The notes: a model not told the origin generated them from the sequence alone. Numbered from the stretch's first letter, positions 32,310-43,784 are shown. The stretch: DNA of 64,000 bases from Vombatus ursinus (GCF_900497805.2 NW_020954576.1:72890458-72954457), one strand, 5' to 3'. Program-made: numbers and translations.

Positions 32310-33010
32310 CATAATGAATCTCCATTCATAACAAAGAAAAAGACTAAAAAACAAAACAGAAAAACAACAACCAAATCTAACAGCATATACATCAGTCTAC
32401 ACTTTTTGACTTTCACCTCTTGACCTAGACAAGGGAAGTATAATTCATCCTCTGGAGAGAGAGTGATAATTGTAATTAAAAATCTGAGTCTGACTACCTT
32501 TTAGTGCTGTTTAAATATATGTTACTGTAGTCATAGTGTATACTGTTTTCATTACTCCGAATCACTCCATATAAGTCTTACCATGTGTCTTTGAATTTCT
32601 CATATTTGTTGTTTATGTTACAATAATATTCCAGCAATTCACCTATCACAGTTTGTGTAGTCATTTGCCAAACATTTGCCGGTTTGTTGCCAGTTGTTGT
32701 TTTTTGCTACTTTCTGTGAATTTGTTTACTTAAATGTTAACTATTATCATACATTGGACATTTGTTCCTCTTATTGAATTCCTTGAAGCATGTGCCCCAT
32801 GGGAGATCTCTGAATCAGAGCATATGAGCAGTTTAGTTATTTTTCTCACATGATTCCATTTTGTATCCAGAACGTTTGGACCAGTTCACAGCTCTATCAA
32901 CAGTGTGTTAATATGGCTTCTTTTCCACTATTCCACCGCAAGGACAATTTTGACCTGTTCTTTCTTGTCTTTGATAATTTGTTGTCACCATTGGTTTTAC
33001 AGTGCTTATG
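32310..33010 (-). repeat. L1/half-L1 LINE 3' region, diverged
   Basis: Antisense 3' region, left to right: 'actccgaatcactccatata', 'ttacaataatattccagcaa', 'tcacagtttgtgtagtcatt', 'ttgccagttgttgttttttg', 'gagatctctgaatcagagca', 'ccagttcacagctctatcaa'. The order matches the marsupial L1 3' end but is far more diverged than the 20.8-kb copy, so older. Confidence 0.75.
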
Positions 33011-34498
33011 TTAGTTATCAAATAGTACAGATTTTATAGATAAAGGTGTGGAGGACTCTTACAAGAAACTACAGGATTTGATTTGTCATTGAGCTCCACG
33101 TGGTTTTTGTTTCTTGTTGTTTGTTTGTTTGTTCATTTGTTTTGCTTACTGTACTTCTCAACTGCCAAAGCATTGAGGAAAAATGTTCATTAAATAATTC
33201 TAAAGATGACTCTTGGACACCGTCATCCCTGCCTATTAGCATCAAACATATTAACAAACTTAATCAATGCTTCTCGTCTCCAATCGTTTAGTTTTCTTAC
33301 GCTGAAATCTGAAAGCATTATGAGTTAATAGAGACAAAGGGCCAGAACCCTGGGATGCAGTGCCAAAAATAGATGATTCAGCATTCACAGTCAACACAAT
33401 GAGTATCTATAAACAAAGGAAAATATGAACACATTTGGCTTCCAAAGGGCAAACTATGATTCTTTTGCAAAGAGATGGAACAGAAAAGGAGAGGGCAGGT
33501 GCTGATGTGAAAGAAAAGAAAAGCCATGAACTAATGAGTAATGTTTATTTAACTGTGGGACAACCATCCATAAAGGAAATAATGTAATGTATCACACTCT
33601 TCTCTCTGCAGTTCAACAAGAAAATGTATTCTATATGAATCCCAAAGGGACAAAATATGACCAGTTTGTCTCCACGTATGGCTCCCAAAGCAGCTTAAAA
33701 ATATTTCTTCACTTTAAAGTATAGTTTAGACTAGAGGAACAAAAGGATTTGATGTTCATTATTTTCCCCTTCTGGAATCCTACAAAGAAAACTTTGAAAT
33801 TTAAGAACAATTAAAGGCTCTTACCCATTTTTTCTTTCTGTCTATAATCTTCCTAATTTCTACACTTATTTTCTGCACCAATAGTCTCCAAAGTATGGAG
33901 CTCTAACAAGAACACTAAGGGATGAGTGATCAACAAATAAGAAGGTAGGAAGATGACTTATCTCCAACAGTCAAACCTACCTTTCACCTATTATAACACT
34001 AAACTTCCCTACTTCTGTGCCAGGCATTGTCCACTTAGGGCAAGTGTAACCTAACACCAACTTGGGCATACAACCCAATAGCTGTGCAGATGTTATTAAT
34101 AAAATTCTCATATTCCCTGCATACTGACCCTCTGCCCCAAACATCACAGTGTGGCTAACACATCACCCTTTGGAGCAATGATTTTTGTGAAACAGAGCAC
34201 CTCTGCCTATCCTTTTTTTGTCTTGGAGTGGGTCTCAGGAAGAGCAGGCATGGATAATTTGTAATTTGCATTGCAGTTATTATGATGTTATCTTTTCCCC
34301 AATTTCCACATTATTCCCCTTCCCAGATTTCCCAGTCCAGACAAAGCAGCCTTCTTGCCTTTCCTCACACTTGTGCAAAAGCACGACCAAAATTTTCAAG
34401 CGTGTAAAGGAAATTCATTTGAAACCTTTCATTACACAGAGCCATGTTAAAAAAAAAAAAGAAAAAGAAACTTTCTGCTCAGTTGAAATCATAAATAT
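33011..34498. other. No gene seen; long repeat-poor block
   Basis: About 1.5 kb without a recognisable repeat except a GTTT-rich patch at 33105-33140. Overlapping short frames on both strands at 33069-33291 are not convincing. One of the best candidates in the window for conserved non-coding DNA. Confidence 0.5.
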
Positions 34499-34640
34499 GG
34501 GCAGCTAGGTAGTACAATGGATAGAGCAATGGTCCTGGAGTCAGGAGGACCTGAGTTTCACTCTGACCTCAGACACTTACTAGCTTTGTGACCCTGGGCA
34601 AGTCACTTAATCCCTATTGCCTCTCCTGTCCCCTCAAAAT
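34499..34640 (+). repeat. Short tRNA SINE (WSINE1-like)
   Basis: 'gggcagctaggtagtacaat', 'gtcctggagtcaggaggacc', 'ttgtgaccctgggcaagtca', 'cttaatccctattgcct'. Slightly diverged, full head. Confidence 0.88.
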
Positions 34641-34704
34641 AATGAAATCAGAAATAATTCATTTTTGCTCTATATTTTTGCAGTGTGTGTAATATATGTC
34701 TACA

Positions 34705-34775
34705 CACAATCAATAAACATTTATTAAGCACTTACTATGTACCAGGCACTATACTAAGCACAGAGAAACCTGACT
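34705..34775 (-). repeat. L2 LINE 3' tip
   Basis: 'caatcaataaacatttatta', 'gcacttactatgtaccaggc', 'actatactaagcacagaga'. Confidence 0.85.
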
Positions 34776-35284
34776 CCTATTGAAAAGCTGATTTGTTCAC
34801 TGTGTATTAAAACCTATTGCTTGATTTTTGTATTATGTGTCCATAAAAATTAAAAATTAGCCTGCTTGTTTAGCTACATTGGTCAAATTAATTCAATAAT
34901 TAAGTAGTATCAATTATTATTTTCAAGTTCACCCAATCTCCTTCTCAAGACAGAATTTTAAAAAATTGAAGCCTATTGAATCACACAGCTCTCATCAAAA
35001 TGTTACCAAAAATATTTAATGAGAAAAATGATTTTATGCTATTAAAAATTGTTAAATTTAATTTTTTCATCCTTTATATTGTTGGTGCATGACTTACATA
35101 ATGTATTAGCATATGTAATTTATAAATATATATGAGGTATATACTCATTTTTTTTTCACTGATTGTAGTGTATGATCAAAAAACTTTGGAGATGACCAAT
35201 TTATATCGCTCATTTCAAATTTAGCCTATGCTACATTGGATAGTTATCTTTTGTGTATATTTTGGATCTCCAAAATCAATGATT
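34776..35284. other. No gene seen
   Basis: Very AT-rich (runs of TTAAAATT-like words). No repeat named. Confidence 0.4.
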
Positions 35285-35362
35285 AGTTCCCTGATGACAG
35301 GGACCATGTCTTAATCAATTTTCTATCTCCTAAATACCAAGCCTTACTCATTGCAGATATTA
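35285..35362 (+). repeat. L2 LINE 3' fragment
   Basis: 'tccctgatgacagggaccat' and 'tttctatctcctaaatacca' match the L2 3'UTR. Confidence 0.65.
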
Positions 35363-35383
35363 GATGTTGGATTCCTTGATTTG

Positions 35384-36040
35384 GAACTAAACCCAAAGGG
35401 CTATAAAACTGTACATGCCCTTTAATCCAGTAATATCACAGATAAGTCTCTATCCCAAAGATATCAAAGAACCTAATATTTATAGCAACTCTTTTTGTGG
35501 TGACAAAGAATTGGAAATTTAAAAGATATCCACAAATTGGGAAAGGGCTAAACAAGCTGCAGAACATGATTGTGATGGAATGCTGTTGTTCTATAAGAAA
35601 GGATGAGCAGGATGATTTCATAAAAACCTAGGAAGACATGAGCTATCTATAAATTGAAGTGAGCAGAAGCAGGAGAACATTGTGCATAGCAACAACAATA
35701 TTATAACAGTGATCAACCGTGAAAGACTTAGCTATTCTAGTCAAGATAATGATCCAAGACAATTCCAAAGAACTCATTATGAGAAATGCTATGCACTTCC
35801 AGAAAGAGAACTGATGAACTTTGAGTACAGATCGAAGCATACTTTTCCACTTTATTTTTTTTTTACTCTGTGTGTATGTGTGTGTTTGTAATATTGCTAA
35901 TATGGAGATACATTTTGCATGACTTCACATGTATAATTGACATACACCTTCTCAGTGAGTGGGCAAGGGGCAAGAGGGATAGAGATAATTAGGAACTCAA
36001 AAAAATTTTAAATAAATGTTAATTTTTAAAAAATATAATT
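35384..36040 (+). repeat. L1 LINE 3' end, 5'-truncated
   Basis: Sense, includes the ORF2 end and 3'UTR: 'tctatcccaaagatatcaaa', 'tttatagcaactctttttgt', 'tgagcaggatgatttcataa', 'agcaggagaacattgtgcat', 'tccaaagaactcattatgag', 'aatatggagatacattttgc', ending A/T-rich near 36040. About as diverged as other marsupial L1 relics here. Confidence 0.92.
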
Positions 36041-37504
36041 GAGAAATAGTTAAAATAATTAAAAATAATTTTAAAATATATTGAATTCCTCTTATCAGAG
36101 TCTTCCCCAATAATATTAATAAGATGAAGTATGCAGTAAAGATCAAGCACATCCTAAATATTACCTAGATTCAATGAATTCTTTCTGACATGACAGATAA
36201 CTGGGAATTTTGAGTTTTTAGAGCAGTGACCTATTCCTATCTTTATCTCTCTAGCTAATGATTTCAAATTAATTATTGATTTTTTTTTGTGCTTTGACTT
36301 CAGAAATCCTCATAAGATAGTTCCTATGAGCTATGTTTCTGCACAACTGGGAAAGGCATAGAATAAGTCAAGTTTCTTCACAATTCCAGTTTGTGGTATA
36401 AAGTTAGTCTTTTCTCAACTGTCTTCACAGAACCTGTTCACTGTGACTGCCTGTTCCTCCATTTACTGCTTTGGGAGGGAGAAGAGAGAAGGGAAAAGAA
36501 GAGAAGGACCTGAAAAGAGTAAACATCCTTAATTGTTGGAAGGGGAGAAGATAAGGCATCATTTCAAAGGAGCTAGATTTTGCTGTTGTCCCCTGGTGTT
36601 CCTCTCTGCTATCTCCTTATGGTTCCCTTCCTGCCCCACTTCCAGGAGCTCACTGTCATCTTCATACAACTTTCTGGCTCTCTAAAACTGTTCCAGTAGC
36701 TGCATGCTACCCAGGTGTGTTGTTAGCTGGTGCTGCCCACTCAAAAATTGTCTCCCATCTCCACTCATCAAAACTCCCCTTCCCGATATATATGCCATAT
36801 ATTAGAAAAGTATTTAATTTGTTCTGTCATGATATTAAAAACATAGCATGGGGGCAGGGGGAATGGGTCCTGACTCTTAATCTTTTCTTTCCTTAAGCTA
36901 TTTCTAGGCTCTAAAAAGCCTGCATAGGCTTCTTGCTGTTTGTTTTATCAGACAGATATCACCAGTCATCTTTCCCCCTGGCTAGTCTTAGAATGAGCTT
37001 CTTTCTCAGTTTTTTTCCTTCCTAATTTACTGAGCTGTGAGAACTCAATGTCTGGGTTTCTGGGACACTCCTCACCCAAATGGAAGATTTGCTCATTCCT
37101 AGATATTGTGATAGGATAGAATCCTAAGACAAGATAGGATCCTAAGACTACCTTGTCTTGGGGGCGGAGGGGGTCATCATCACCCTTCCCTGAAATCAGA
37201 ACTGGTAGGAAAGGGAGAATACATCTTCCTGTAATTGGAAAGGAAAGGGGATATGTTACATTTTCATTCCTCAGCTACCCATCCCACTTTGCCCTCTTTC
37301 TTCAGCTGACCACAGAAATGCTTGATTTCGTTGTAGGAAAATAATAATAATTGTTTTTACTTACGTGAATGCCTTGCAATTGGTGCCTAATTGCCTTGTA
37401 GCCCAACCAAAATTATGAATATTATTAAATTTGTGTCAAATTAACTTTGTTGTAAGTTTTCCTTAGCTTTAACCCCAAATCCTCAATCTTCATGGTCCAT
37501 AGGA
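36041..37504. other. No gene seen; repeat-poor block
   Basis: Unique-looking. Notable only for a small local duplication near 37105-37150 in which 'aatcctaagacaagatag' is followed by a second 'gatcctaagac'. Confidence 0.45.
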
Positions 37505-37620
37505 GTAGAGATTTAGAGCTAGAAGGGACATTATCTAATTTTTCCAATGCTCTCCAATTTCTCCAATGCTGAAGAAACTGAGATCTAGAAAAATGATGCA
37601 ACTGATTTATTGCTCCACTT
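37505..37620 (-). repeat. MIR/THER2-type SINE fragment
   Basis: 'gatttagagctagaagggac', 'attatctaatttttccaatg', 'gaagaaactgagatctagaa'. A short direct repeat ('ctccaatttctccaatgctg' area) interrupts it. Confidence 0.65.
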
Positions 37621-37624
37621 CTTT

Positions 37625-38760
37625 ACTTAAAAGTAGAAGGTGAATTGGTTTGTAGGGGCCATCCCAGAGGTTGTATGCTCAGATCATCCCTGGAAATTCT
37701 GGGACCTCCAAAGATATGGTGATGAACTGATTGGGCCTCTTGGAGATGATGACAAAATTCTTGGCTATTTCTGGTCATGTGGTGGCCTGTTTCTGAAATG
37801 ACTTAGCATTTTAGAATGATGAACAAATCCTGAATGGTGGCCTGGTCTTAGCATCACCACCTCTAACCTCACTGGTGGATAGGAATTGCATCTATTCAAA
37901 GGAATGATAGACTCCAACTGGAGTTCTCTTTGATTGTGACTCTTCTATTGGGAGAACATTGCAAGAGAATTTGTAAAAGGTGGTAGGGGATAGGCTGTGC
38001 TCTTTCCACTGTGCTTGCTGCTACTTCCACGGTACATGAATGTGTCTGGGTGAGCTTGTGTCTCGGTTATGGCTTCATTTTCTGATTTATGTTTCCTTTC
38101 CTGAGTAAGTGACTAAACATCAAGCTCAAGGACTGGAGACGAACTCGTAAGTTCAAGAGGTCTGGAAGCCATGAGTCCCTGGGAGAGAGAGCTGGTTATA
38201 ACAGTAGTAGAAGAAAGATTATGAAAGAGGAAGCTACTGCATTGGAGAGTTCAGCCCCCAACAAAGGGACTGCCCCAAGCCTGGCCTTTTACCAGCAGAC
38301 AAATACCAGAAGTTTTGGATAATGTCCAGCTGAGGTCAAACACCCAGAGCCTAATTAGCAGCCTAGCAAACAGCTTTATGTTCTGATGAGGCTTAACAAT
38401 CAGTTTCTTATAAAAATGTACCAAGTAGTCATTAGTTAAATTACTTGTAAAGTACTGCATATGAACAGTTCAGCTGATGAAAGAGGCAAAAAAAAGAACA
38501 TTTGTGTAAGGAAAACTGATAAAATCAACTTGAGAAAAAAAAGCCTCTTAGATAAAATTTTGAAGAGAGACAGATTGTTCAGAGGACCAAATGGAGAACT
38601 GCCTTTTTATTTAATGATTGAGGACAGAGTAGTGAATGAGATAACAATAGCTGCAGGACATTGTAGTCCATAAACTCATTTTCATGGGACACATTTTAAG
38701 AGTTTTTTAAGATTATAACTGGCAAAATTATTAACCAATTAATGGGAGACTATGGGCAGA
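37625..38760. other. No gene seen; unassigned block
   Basis: Over 1.1 kb of mixed sequence without a recognised family. It contains 'cttataaaaatgtaccaag' (38408-38426), TATA-like, but no further evidence for a promoter. The plus frame at 38461-38673 has no recognisable domain. Confidence 0.4.
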
Positions 38761-38764
38761 TTTT

Positions 38765-38872
38765 ATACACACACATATATGTTACACATATATAGCATGT
38801 ATATATAAGTACATTATATGTATATTGTACTTTATATATGTACATATATAATATATAATATAGTAATATATG
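38765..38872. repeat. (TA)n/(CA)n-rich low-complexity tract
   Basis: ACACACATATATG followed by imperfect TATATA and TATGTA units. Confidence 0.85.
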
Positions 38873-39671
38873 CTGGATTCATACTTGGCAGAATGATTAA
38901 TTTATAATTTTTATCTCATAAAGTAAAGATGATTTACTGACCACAAGGATTCTCTGATTTGAGACACTGGAAGATGTAAGAAGCCAGACAAGAAGCTTTC
39001 AGAAAAAAGTACAAGAAGGAATAGAAGCAGAAGAGTGACCTGAGCACCGAACAAGTCACAAAAAGCCAGGAGCAGAAGACAGAGGGCTTCTAGGTGTGGC
39101 AGCTGACTCTTCCATGCTTTGCTAGGAAGTTGATGATTGGAGGAGAGGCACTAGTTTGTTGATTGCCTGAGTAAAGACTGAAACAGGTCATGGAAGCTCA
39201 TTGGCTGAGAGCTAAATTCTGATGTTGTTCAAAGACCTATTGGTGCTCATTGCTCTCTAAGTACCAGCAATGGGTAGCCTGAGAGAAGGGAAACCTTGCA
39301 GTGGTGCTTCTATTGCCCCCCATTGACCTCCCTCATTTGACAGGGAGAAATAGAAAGGGTAAGATAGTTTTTGCATTTATTTTGATGTGAGCCATGCTTT
39401 GCTTGAGAAAAGACTTGTAGCTGGTTGGACAAGCTGAATTCCCAGCTCTTTGCAGATATGAGGAGCTTGGAAGTTCTATATCTTAAGGAAACTACTTGTT
39501 ACTGAAAGAGGGTAACACTTTTTATCAGTGACCTGTTAAAGTTGGTTGGGAGTAAAAAGAGCTTGTCAGTGCTTCAATAGCTCAAGAGCAGAAGAGGATC
39601 AACTTTACCTAGCCTGAGAATGGTGAGGATCAGTAAGGGAACAGCTAACAGAGAAGTGGCTTCATTTAGGG
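38873..39671. other. No gene seen; unassigned block
   Basis: Mixed composition, no family recognised. It may belong with the LTR-like fossil to its right, but I cannot show boundaries. Confidence 0.35.
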
Positions 39672-39765
39672 CAGGTGGTTGTTGTGTTTTTGTTTTTTGG
39701 GGTTTTTTTGCTAAGGCAATTGGGATTAAGTGACTTGCCCAGGGTCACATAGCTAGTGTACCTAC
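39672..39765 (-). repeat. Short tRNA SINE fragment
   Basis: T-rich tail 'tttttggggtttttttgcta', then 'ggcaattgggattaagtgac' and 'ttgcccagggtcacatagct'. The head is missing. Confidence 0.75.
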
Positions 39766-39779
39766 TATCCCCCATGGAC

Positions 39780-40150
39780 ATTGTGTTCATTGGTAGGAGA
39801 ATATGATTCAAGTCTATGGATGAAGTGGATTTTGATTATTCTTGTTTTTATTTTCTATCAAGGAACTGAGAGGTTTCATTATTTCTACTTTTGTCTTCTA
39901 TTGAGTAAATATTATGATTATTATTATTTTTGGTTAATTATTTGATAAATGTTTTATGTGTAACATCAATGGTGTCATTGTGATGAATTAATTTTATGCA
40001 AATAAGTATACCAATGGGGGCTCAGGAACTACAGTGGCAAGTAGTATATCAGCTCTCTCTTCTTCTCCCCCCTCCCCACACACACCAGAATTGTTACCAT
40101 TAGGCCCCCGAGAGTTGCGAGTCATAATCATGTAGAGTATCCACTCTGGG
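39780..40150 (+). mobile_element. Possible LTR fossil (retrovirus-like), family uncertain
   Basis: Stretches 'ccaatgggggctcaggaact', 'acagtggcaagtagt' and 'cgagagttgcgagtc' parallel stretches in the same order near 49645-49730. An AATAAA-like region and a T-rich segment precede them. If both are LTR R/U5 remnants they belong to one old family. It is broken and strongly decayed; the ends are not defined. Confidence 0.3.
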
Positions 40151-40792
40151 ATTCTTAGACCTGCCACTGTGAATTCAGGTTAGAATGAGTTAGTCAGCTA
40201 AGAGAGGGAAAGCAGCAATCTGTGTCACACCTGTACTATGTACTGAGTACCATTACTGCATTCTTGTGAGCTTATGTTTAGCATTTGTGTGCATATGGGT
40301 ACACAGGAATAAAGCAGATAATTCATATTGTACATGTACTACTTATTTTACTCCCCCCTCTTTTTTGGGGGTGTCCCTAGATGTGAACTATAATCTAATT
40401 TATTGTAATTAAAATTAACCCTGACTTGCTAGAGTAGGGGGTTGAATGAGGCAAAGAGTTTGAGAAATGGAAGCCTAAACTCCCATCATTAAAGTCAGGC
40501 TCCTTGGGATTGAACCCTGTCCAAACTGAATGGCTAAGTACAGAATGGTATAGAGCCAGACATAATTGCAGTATCCCATCCCTGTGGTCCCAGTCCAGTG
40601 ATTCCTCAAGGTTTACAAAAGCATTAGTGGAGCTCTTTATACTTGATGCTGTTAAATAGCAACATGCAGTACTTCCTTCCATTTGATATACTGAGTCGCT
40701 ACAGCAACCAAAGCTTGGTCATATTAGAAATGAGCAGTCTTATAGCTATGCAGTATAGTGACACCATGCCACACGCTTCATCTGTACTTGGA
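40151..40792. other. No gene seen; unassigned
   Basis: Unique-looking. The minus frame at 40395-40682 overlaps no recognisable domain. Confidence 0.4.
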
Positions 40793-40985
40793 ACTCCCGT
40801 TTCAGGATGAGAGTGAATTAGCAGACAAGGATCAAACTCCAACGAAGCAGAGACTTTCCAATTTTATTTTCAGAGATAGCACTTCCGAAAAATTGTGTCA
40901 AGCTCTGAGATTAACTACAGTACTCGATTTGGCTAATCCACTTTATCATTCAGAAAGCAATTTTGAAGCTTCCTTTGGAGACTGA
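40793..40985 (+). other. Unrecognised open frame with an acceptor-like boundary
   Basis: A 3' splice acceptor-like 'actcccgtttcag' ends at 40806. The frame open through it continues ..DESELADKDQTPTKQRL.. and ..STSEKLCQALRLTTVL.. to a TGA at 40983-40985. The composition is polar and protein-like and not low-complexity. I do not recognise the protein. No upstream exon, start or polyadenylation context is evident, and the stretch is short enough to be chance or a processed-pseudogene remnant. Confidence 0.2.
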
Positions 40986-41455
40986 GCAGGGCTGTTGTTA
41001 ATAAGAATCTACTTCCTATGTCCCTATTGTATAAGTTGATCACCCACTTTGAATGACAGGGGTATTCATGAGCCTGGAAGTACTGAGAAGGTTCATGATG
41101 AATTGCAGTGCTATTACATGAAGTGGGGAGGTAGGGACAGATTCATATGTTTTGTGCATTTTTAGAATGAGGTTAGTATTCAGGAAATAGACTAAGTGCT
41201 TTATTATTTTGCCCTAAATTTAAAATCCATCTTGCATTAGAAAAACAAATCTTTATTATTCAGGACTGCTTTTGACAATTCTCATGTGAAAGAAATGGTT
41301 AATATAGTTAGCTTCATTACCCTAGACTCATTTTATTTATTCTACATAATTTAAGGAGTCTATGTAGAGAAATTTCTGAAGAGTACATTTTGAATTCCCC
41401 CAAACAGAGCTATCTTGAATTTAATATAATAATTTTCCATGGGGACCAAAGAATT
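40986..41455. other. No gene seen
   Basis: Unique-looking AT-rich sequence; nothing recognised. Confidence 0.4.
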
Positions 41456-41459
41456 TTGA

Positions 41460-41815
41460 GTTGACATTCATTTGTAAAAAGGACATTTTCTCTGCCTCTT
41501 GCATTTCTAGCCTACTCCCCCTTCCTCATCTCCACCTCAGCTTTCCAATTCCCAACTAAAATCTGACCCTTTATAGGGAGCCTTTCCCAATAGCTCTTAA
41601 TTCTAGAGCCTTCCCTTTGTTAATTATTTCATTTATATTTTATACATAGCTTATTTGTACATATGGTGTTTGGCTTGTCACCTCCATTGGACTATAAGGT
41701 CCTTCAGGTCAGGGATCTTTTCATTTTTTTTTTGCCTTTCTTTGTATTCCCAGAATTTAGCAGTGCCCAGCACATAGTAGTCACTTTATGTTTATTGACT
41801 GAGAGACAGAACCTG
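41460..41815 (+). repeat. L2 LINE 3' region
   Basis: Sense: 'tctagagccttccctttgtt', 'ccattggactataaggtcct', 'tcaggtcagggatcttttca', 'tttctttgtattcccagaat', 'agtgcccagcacatagtagt', tail 'gtttattgactga'. Confidence 0.9.
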
Positions 41816-42059
41816 TAAAAAATATTAAGTTATCCATGTATATTCAGAAGCACATGCAACCATAGAATCTATCAACCTAAGGTATTCAGGGAATGTTGAC
41901 ACAGATCTGCCAACTTTCCATCTCTTTCTGTCCTTCAGCCAGTTGTTTAAGTATCATGAATAGATGCATTCATTAACATAAGGGTTGGTGCTAATAGGTA
42001 AAAATGACTTAAATGAATTTTGTTACTTTTCTGTAGGTTTGGTAAACAAGTTCAGAAGG

Positions 42060-42235
42060 GTGACTATAATAATTCACACTTATATAGCATAACATTGTAA
42101 GATTTACCCAATCTTTATCAACAATTCTGTGGGGTAAGATAGTGCTAGTGTCATTGTCTTTTACAAATGAGAAAACTGAGGCTCAGAGAGATTAAGGGAT
42201 TTGTCCATGGTTACATAGTTACTGGCAAAACTCCA
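42060..42235 (-). repeat. MIR-family SINE
   Basis: Antisense: 'cacttatatagcataacatt', 'caatctttatcaacaattct', 'gaaaactgaggctcagagag', 'atttgtccatggttacatag'. Confidence 0.8.
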
Positions 42236-42329
42236 ATAGAGGGAGAAACTAATGGTTAAAATGGAGTCAGGGGTTATCTCATGCTATTATCTTTCCATAT
42301 TTTTTATGTTTCAACCAAAGAGGGGTGCT

Positions 42330-42555
42330 CATCATTCTTCAAACAAGCCCAGAACTTACCAGCAATTCTGGTTTTGCTCATAGCCATCCATATATCATAT
42401 ATCCCTTTCTTCTCTGCTCCCCTCCCTACCTACTGAAGTTTTACCCATCTTAATTCTAACCAAGCTCAAATGCTATCTTCCCCATAAACCCTTCCCTGAT
42501 TCTTCCAGATGGCCCATAGTAGGTGCTTAATAAATGTTTATTGACCGACTGGAAA
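42330..42555 (+). repeat. L2 LINE 3' region
   Basis: Sense: 'ctaaccaagctcaaatgcta', 'ataaacccttccctgattct', 'agtaggtgcttaataaatgt', 'ttattgaccgactgg', with an internal deletion before the tail. Confidence 0.85.
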
Positions 42556-42639
42556 TGATTTTCTCCCACTTTAGAACCCTCATAGCAATATATGCCTTTC
42601 TCATGGACATAGCAATATGCTGAGAGCACCACCATCCTT

Positions 42640-43110
42640 TTAGTAAGTCAGGTTCAAAACTTTGAAGTCATTCTCAGCTTACTTTCCCTCACAGAAGGTG
42701 TCTAATCACTTACTAAATTGTATCCATAAATGATGTCCACAACATCTCTCATATCCATTCCCTTCACTCCACTCTCATAGCTACCACCTTAGCTTAAGTT
42801 CTCTATACAAGTAGTTGCAGATCCCTGTAGGCCACATAATGACTTAGAAAATCACAAATTAACATTATCTATGTTGTATTGTATTTTTTATTTATTTTGT
42901 TAAACATTGTAATCTGGTTCAGCCTACTTGGGAATCTACTTGTAGGCTGTATGGTTGTGAGTTTGACGCTTCTTCTCTATACCTTTTGCCTAGACTATTG
43001 CAGTAGCTTTCTAATTAATGTCACTGCCTCAAGCTTCACTCTTTTTAATCAATCTAGTCTGGCAATTGCCAAAGTGATATTCCTATAGCACAAATCACTT
43101 CCCTCCAATG
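42640..43110 (+). repeat. L2 LINE ORF2 segment, split by a hAT-like MITE
   Basis: Left piece 42640-42808 ('tgatgtccacaacatctctc', 'tctcatagctaccaccttag'); right piece 42975-43110 ('cctagactattgcagtagct', 'gccaaagtgatattcctata', 'gcacaaatcacttccctcca'). The two join in register across the MITE. Confidence 0.85.
42809..42974 (+). mobile_element. hAT-like non-autonomous DNA transposon (MITE)
   Basis: Contains 'gatccctgtaggccacataa', 'aacattatctatgttgtatt', 'taatctggttcagcctactt' and the right terminus 'gagtttgacgcttctt'. It is flanked by an exact 8-base target duplication, 'ctctatac' (42801-42808 and 42975-42982), the size made by hAT transposases. The left terminal repeat is eroded or partly deleted. 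A longer copy in the opposite orientation is at 58136-58350. It has no coding capacity. Confidence 0.85.
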
Positions 43111-43149
43111 TGGTAATAGAACCACTAGGATAATATTTATTTCTTATTA

Positions 43150-43225
43150 TTCTATTATAAAATTACATTATATTTGTAAAGCACCTGGCAAACCTCAAAG
43201 TACTGTGTGTCTAGCTATTATTATT
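43150..43225 (+). repeat. MIR/THER1-type SINE tail
   Basis: 'gtaaagcacctggcaaacct' and 'ctagctattattattatgc' are the 3' end of this family. Confidence 0.7.
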
Positions 43226-43499
43226 ATGCAATATTATAAATTATAGTTTTTCAACCAGTTGTTGAACACATAAGTTTCTGTTTATTTTATTGTTGTTCTT
43301 AAAAAGAGTGATACGAGAAAAATCTGATGCCAGCTTTAACCTTCATTATAATAAAAGGTAAATAAACTGTATTTTTGTTGATGTTTTACTTCTTGGTTTG
43401 AGGCCTTGAACATTACTATGATATGATGGTAGAACAGAGTGACACTATTTCTTAATAACAATATTCATCTCATAGCCCACAGATATTATATTTATCACT
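43226..43499. other. No gene seen
   Basis: AT-rich; nothing recognised. Confidence 0.4.
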
Positions 43500-43723
43500 T
43501 AGATTAATCTGGTCTTAGAATAACAACTTATTTACATATTGCACTAAGGTTTGGAAAATAATTTCTTTAGAACAACCTTCTGGGATGGATAAATATTATT
43601 ATCTTTATTTTCCAGATTAAGAAACTGAAACATAGAGAAATAAAGCAAGTTGTCCAAGGTCACATAACTAGCAATATCAAAACTGGTATTCAAATTTAGG
43701 TCTTCTTGAATTCAAGACTCATG

Positions 43724-43724
<1 letters not shown>
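43500..43724 (-). repeat. MIR-family SINE
   Basis: Antisense: 'gattaagaaactgaaacata', 'gttgtccaaggtcacataac', 'ctggtattcaaatttaggtc', 'ttcaagactcatgctct'. Confidence 0.8.
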
Positions 43725-43774
<50 letters not shown>

Positions 43775-43784
43775 NNNNNNNNNN

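Noticed and set aside
31814-32314. 166-codon plus frame
   Set aside because: It starts in an L2 tip and passes through unrelated low-complexity and another L2 fragment.
38408-38426. TATA-like 'cttataaaaatgtaccaag' as a promoter
   Set aside because: AT-rich surroundings make such matches common; no exon or start-site support.
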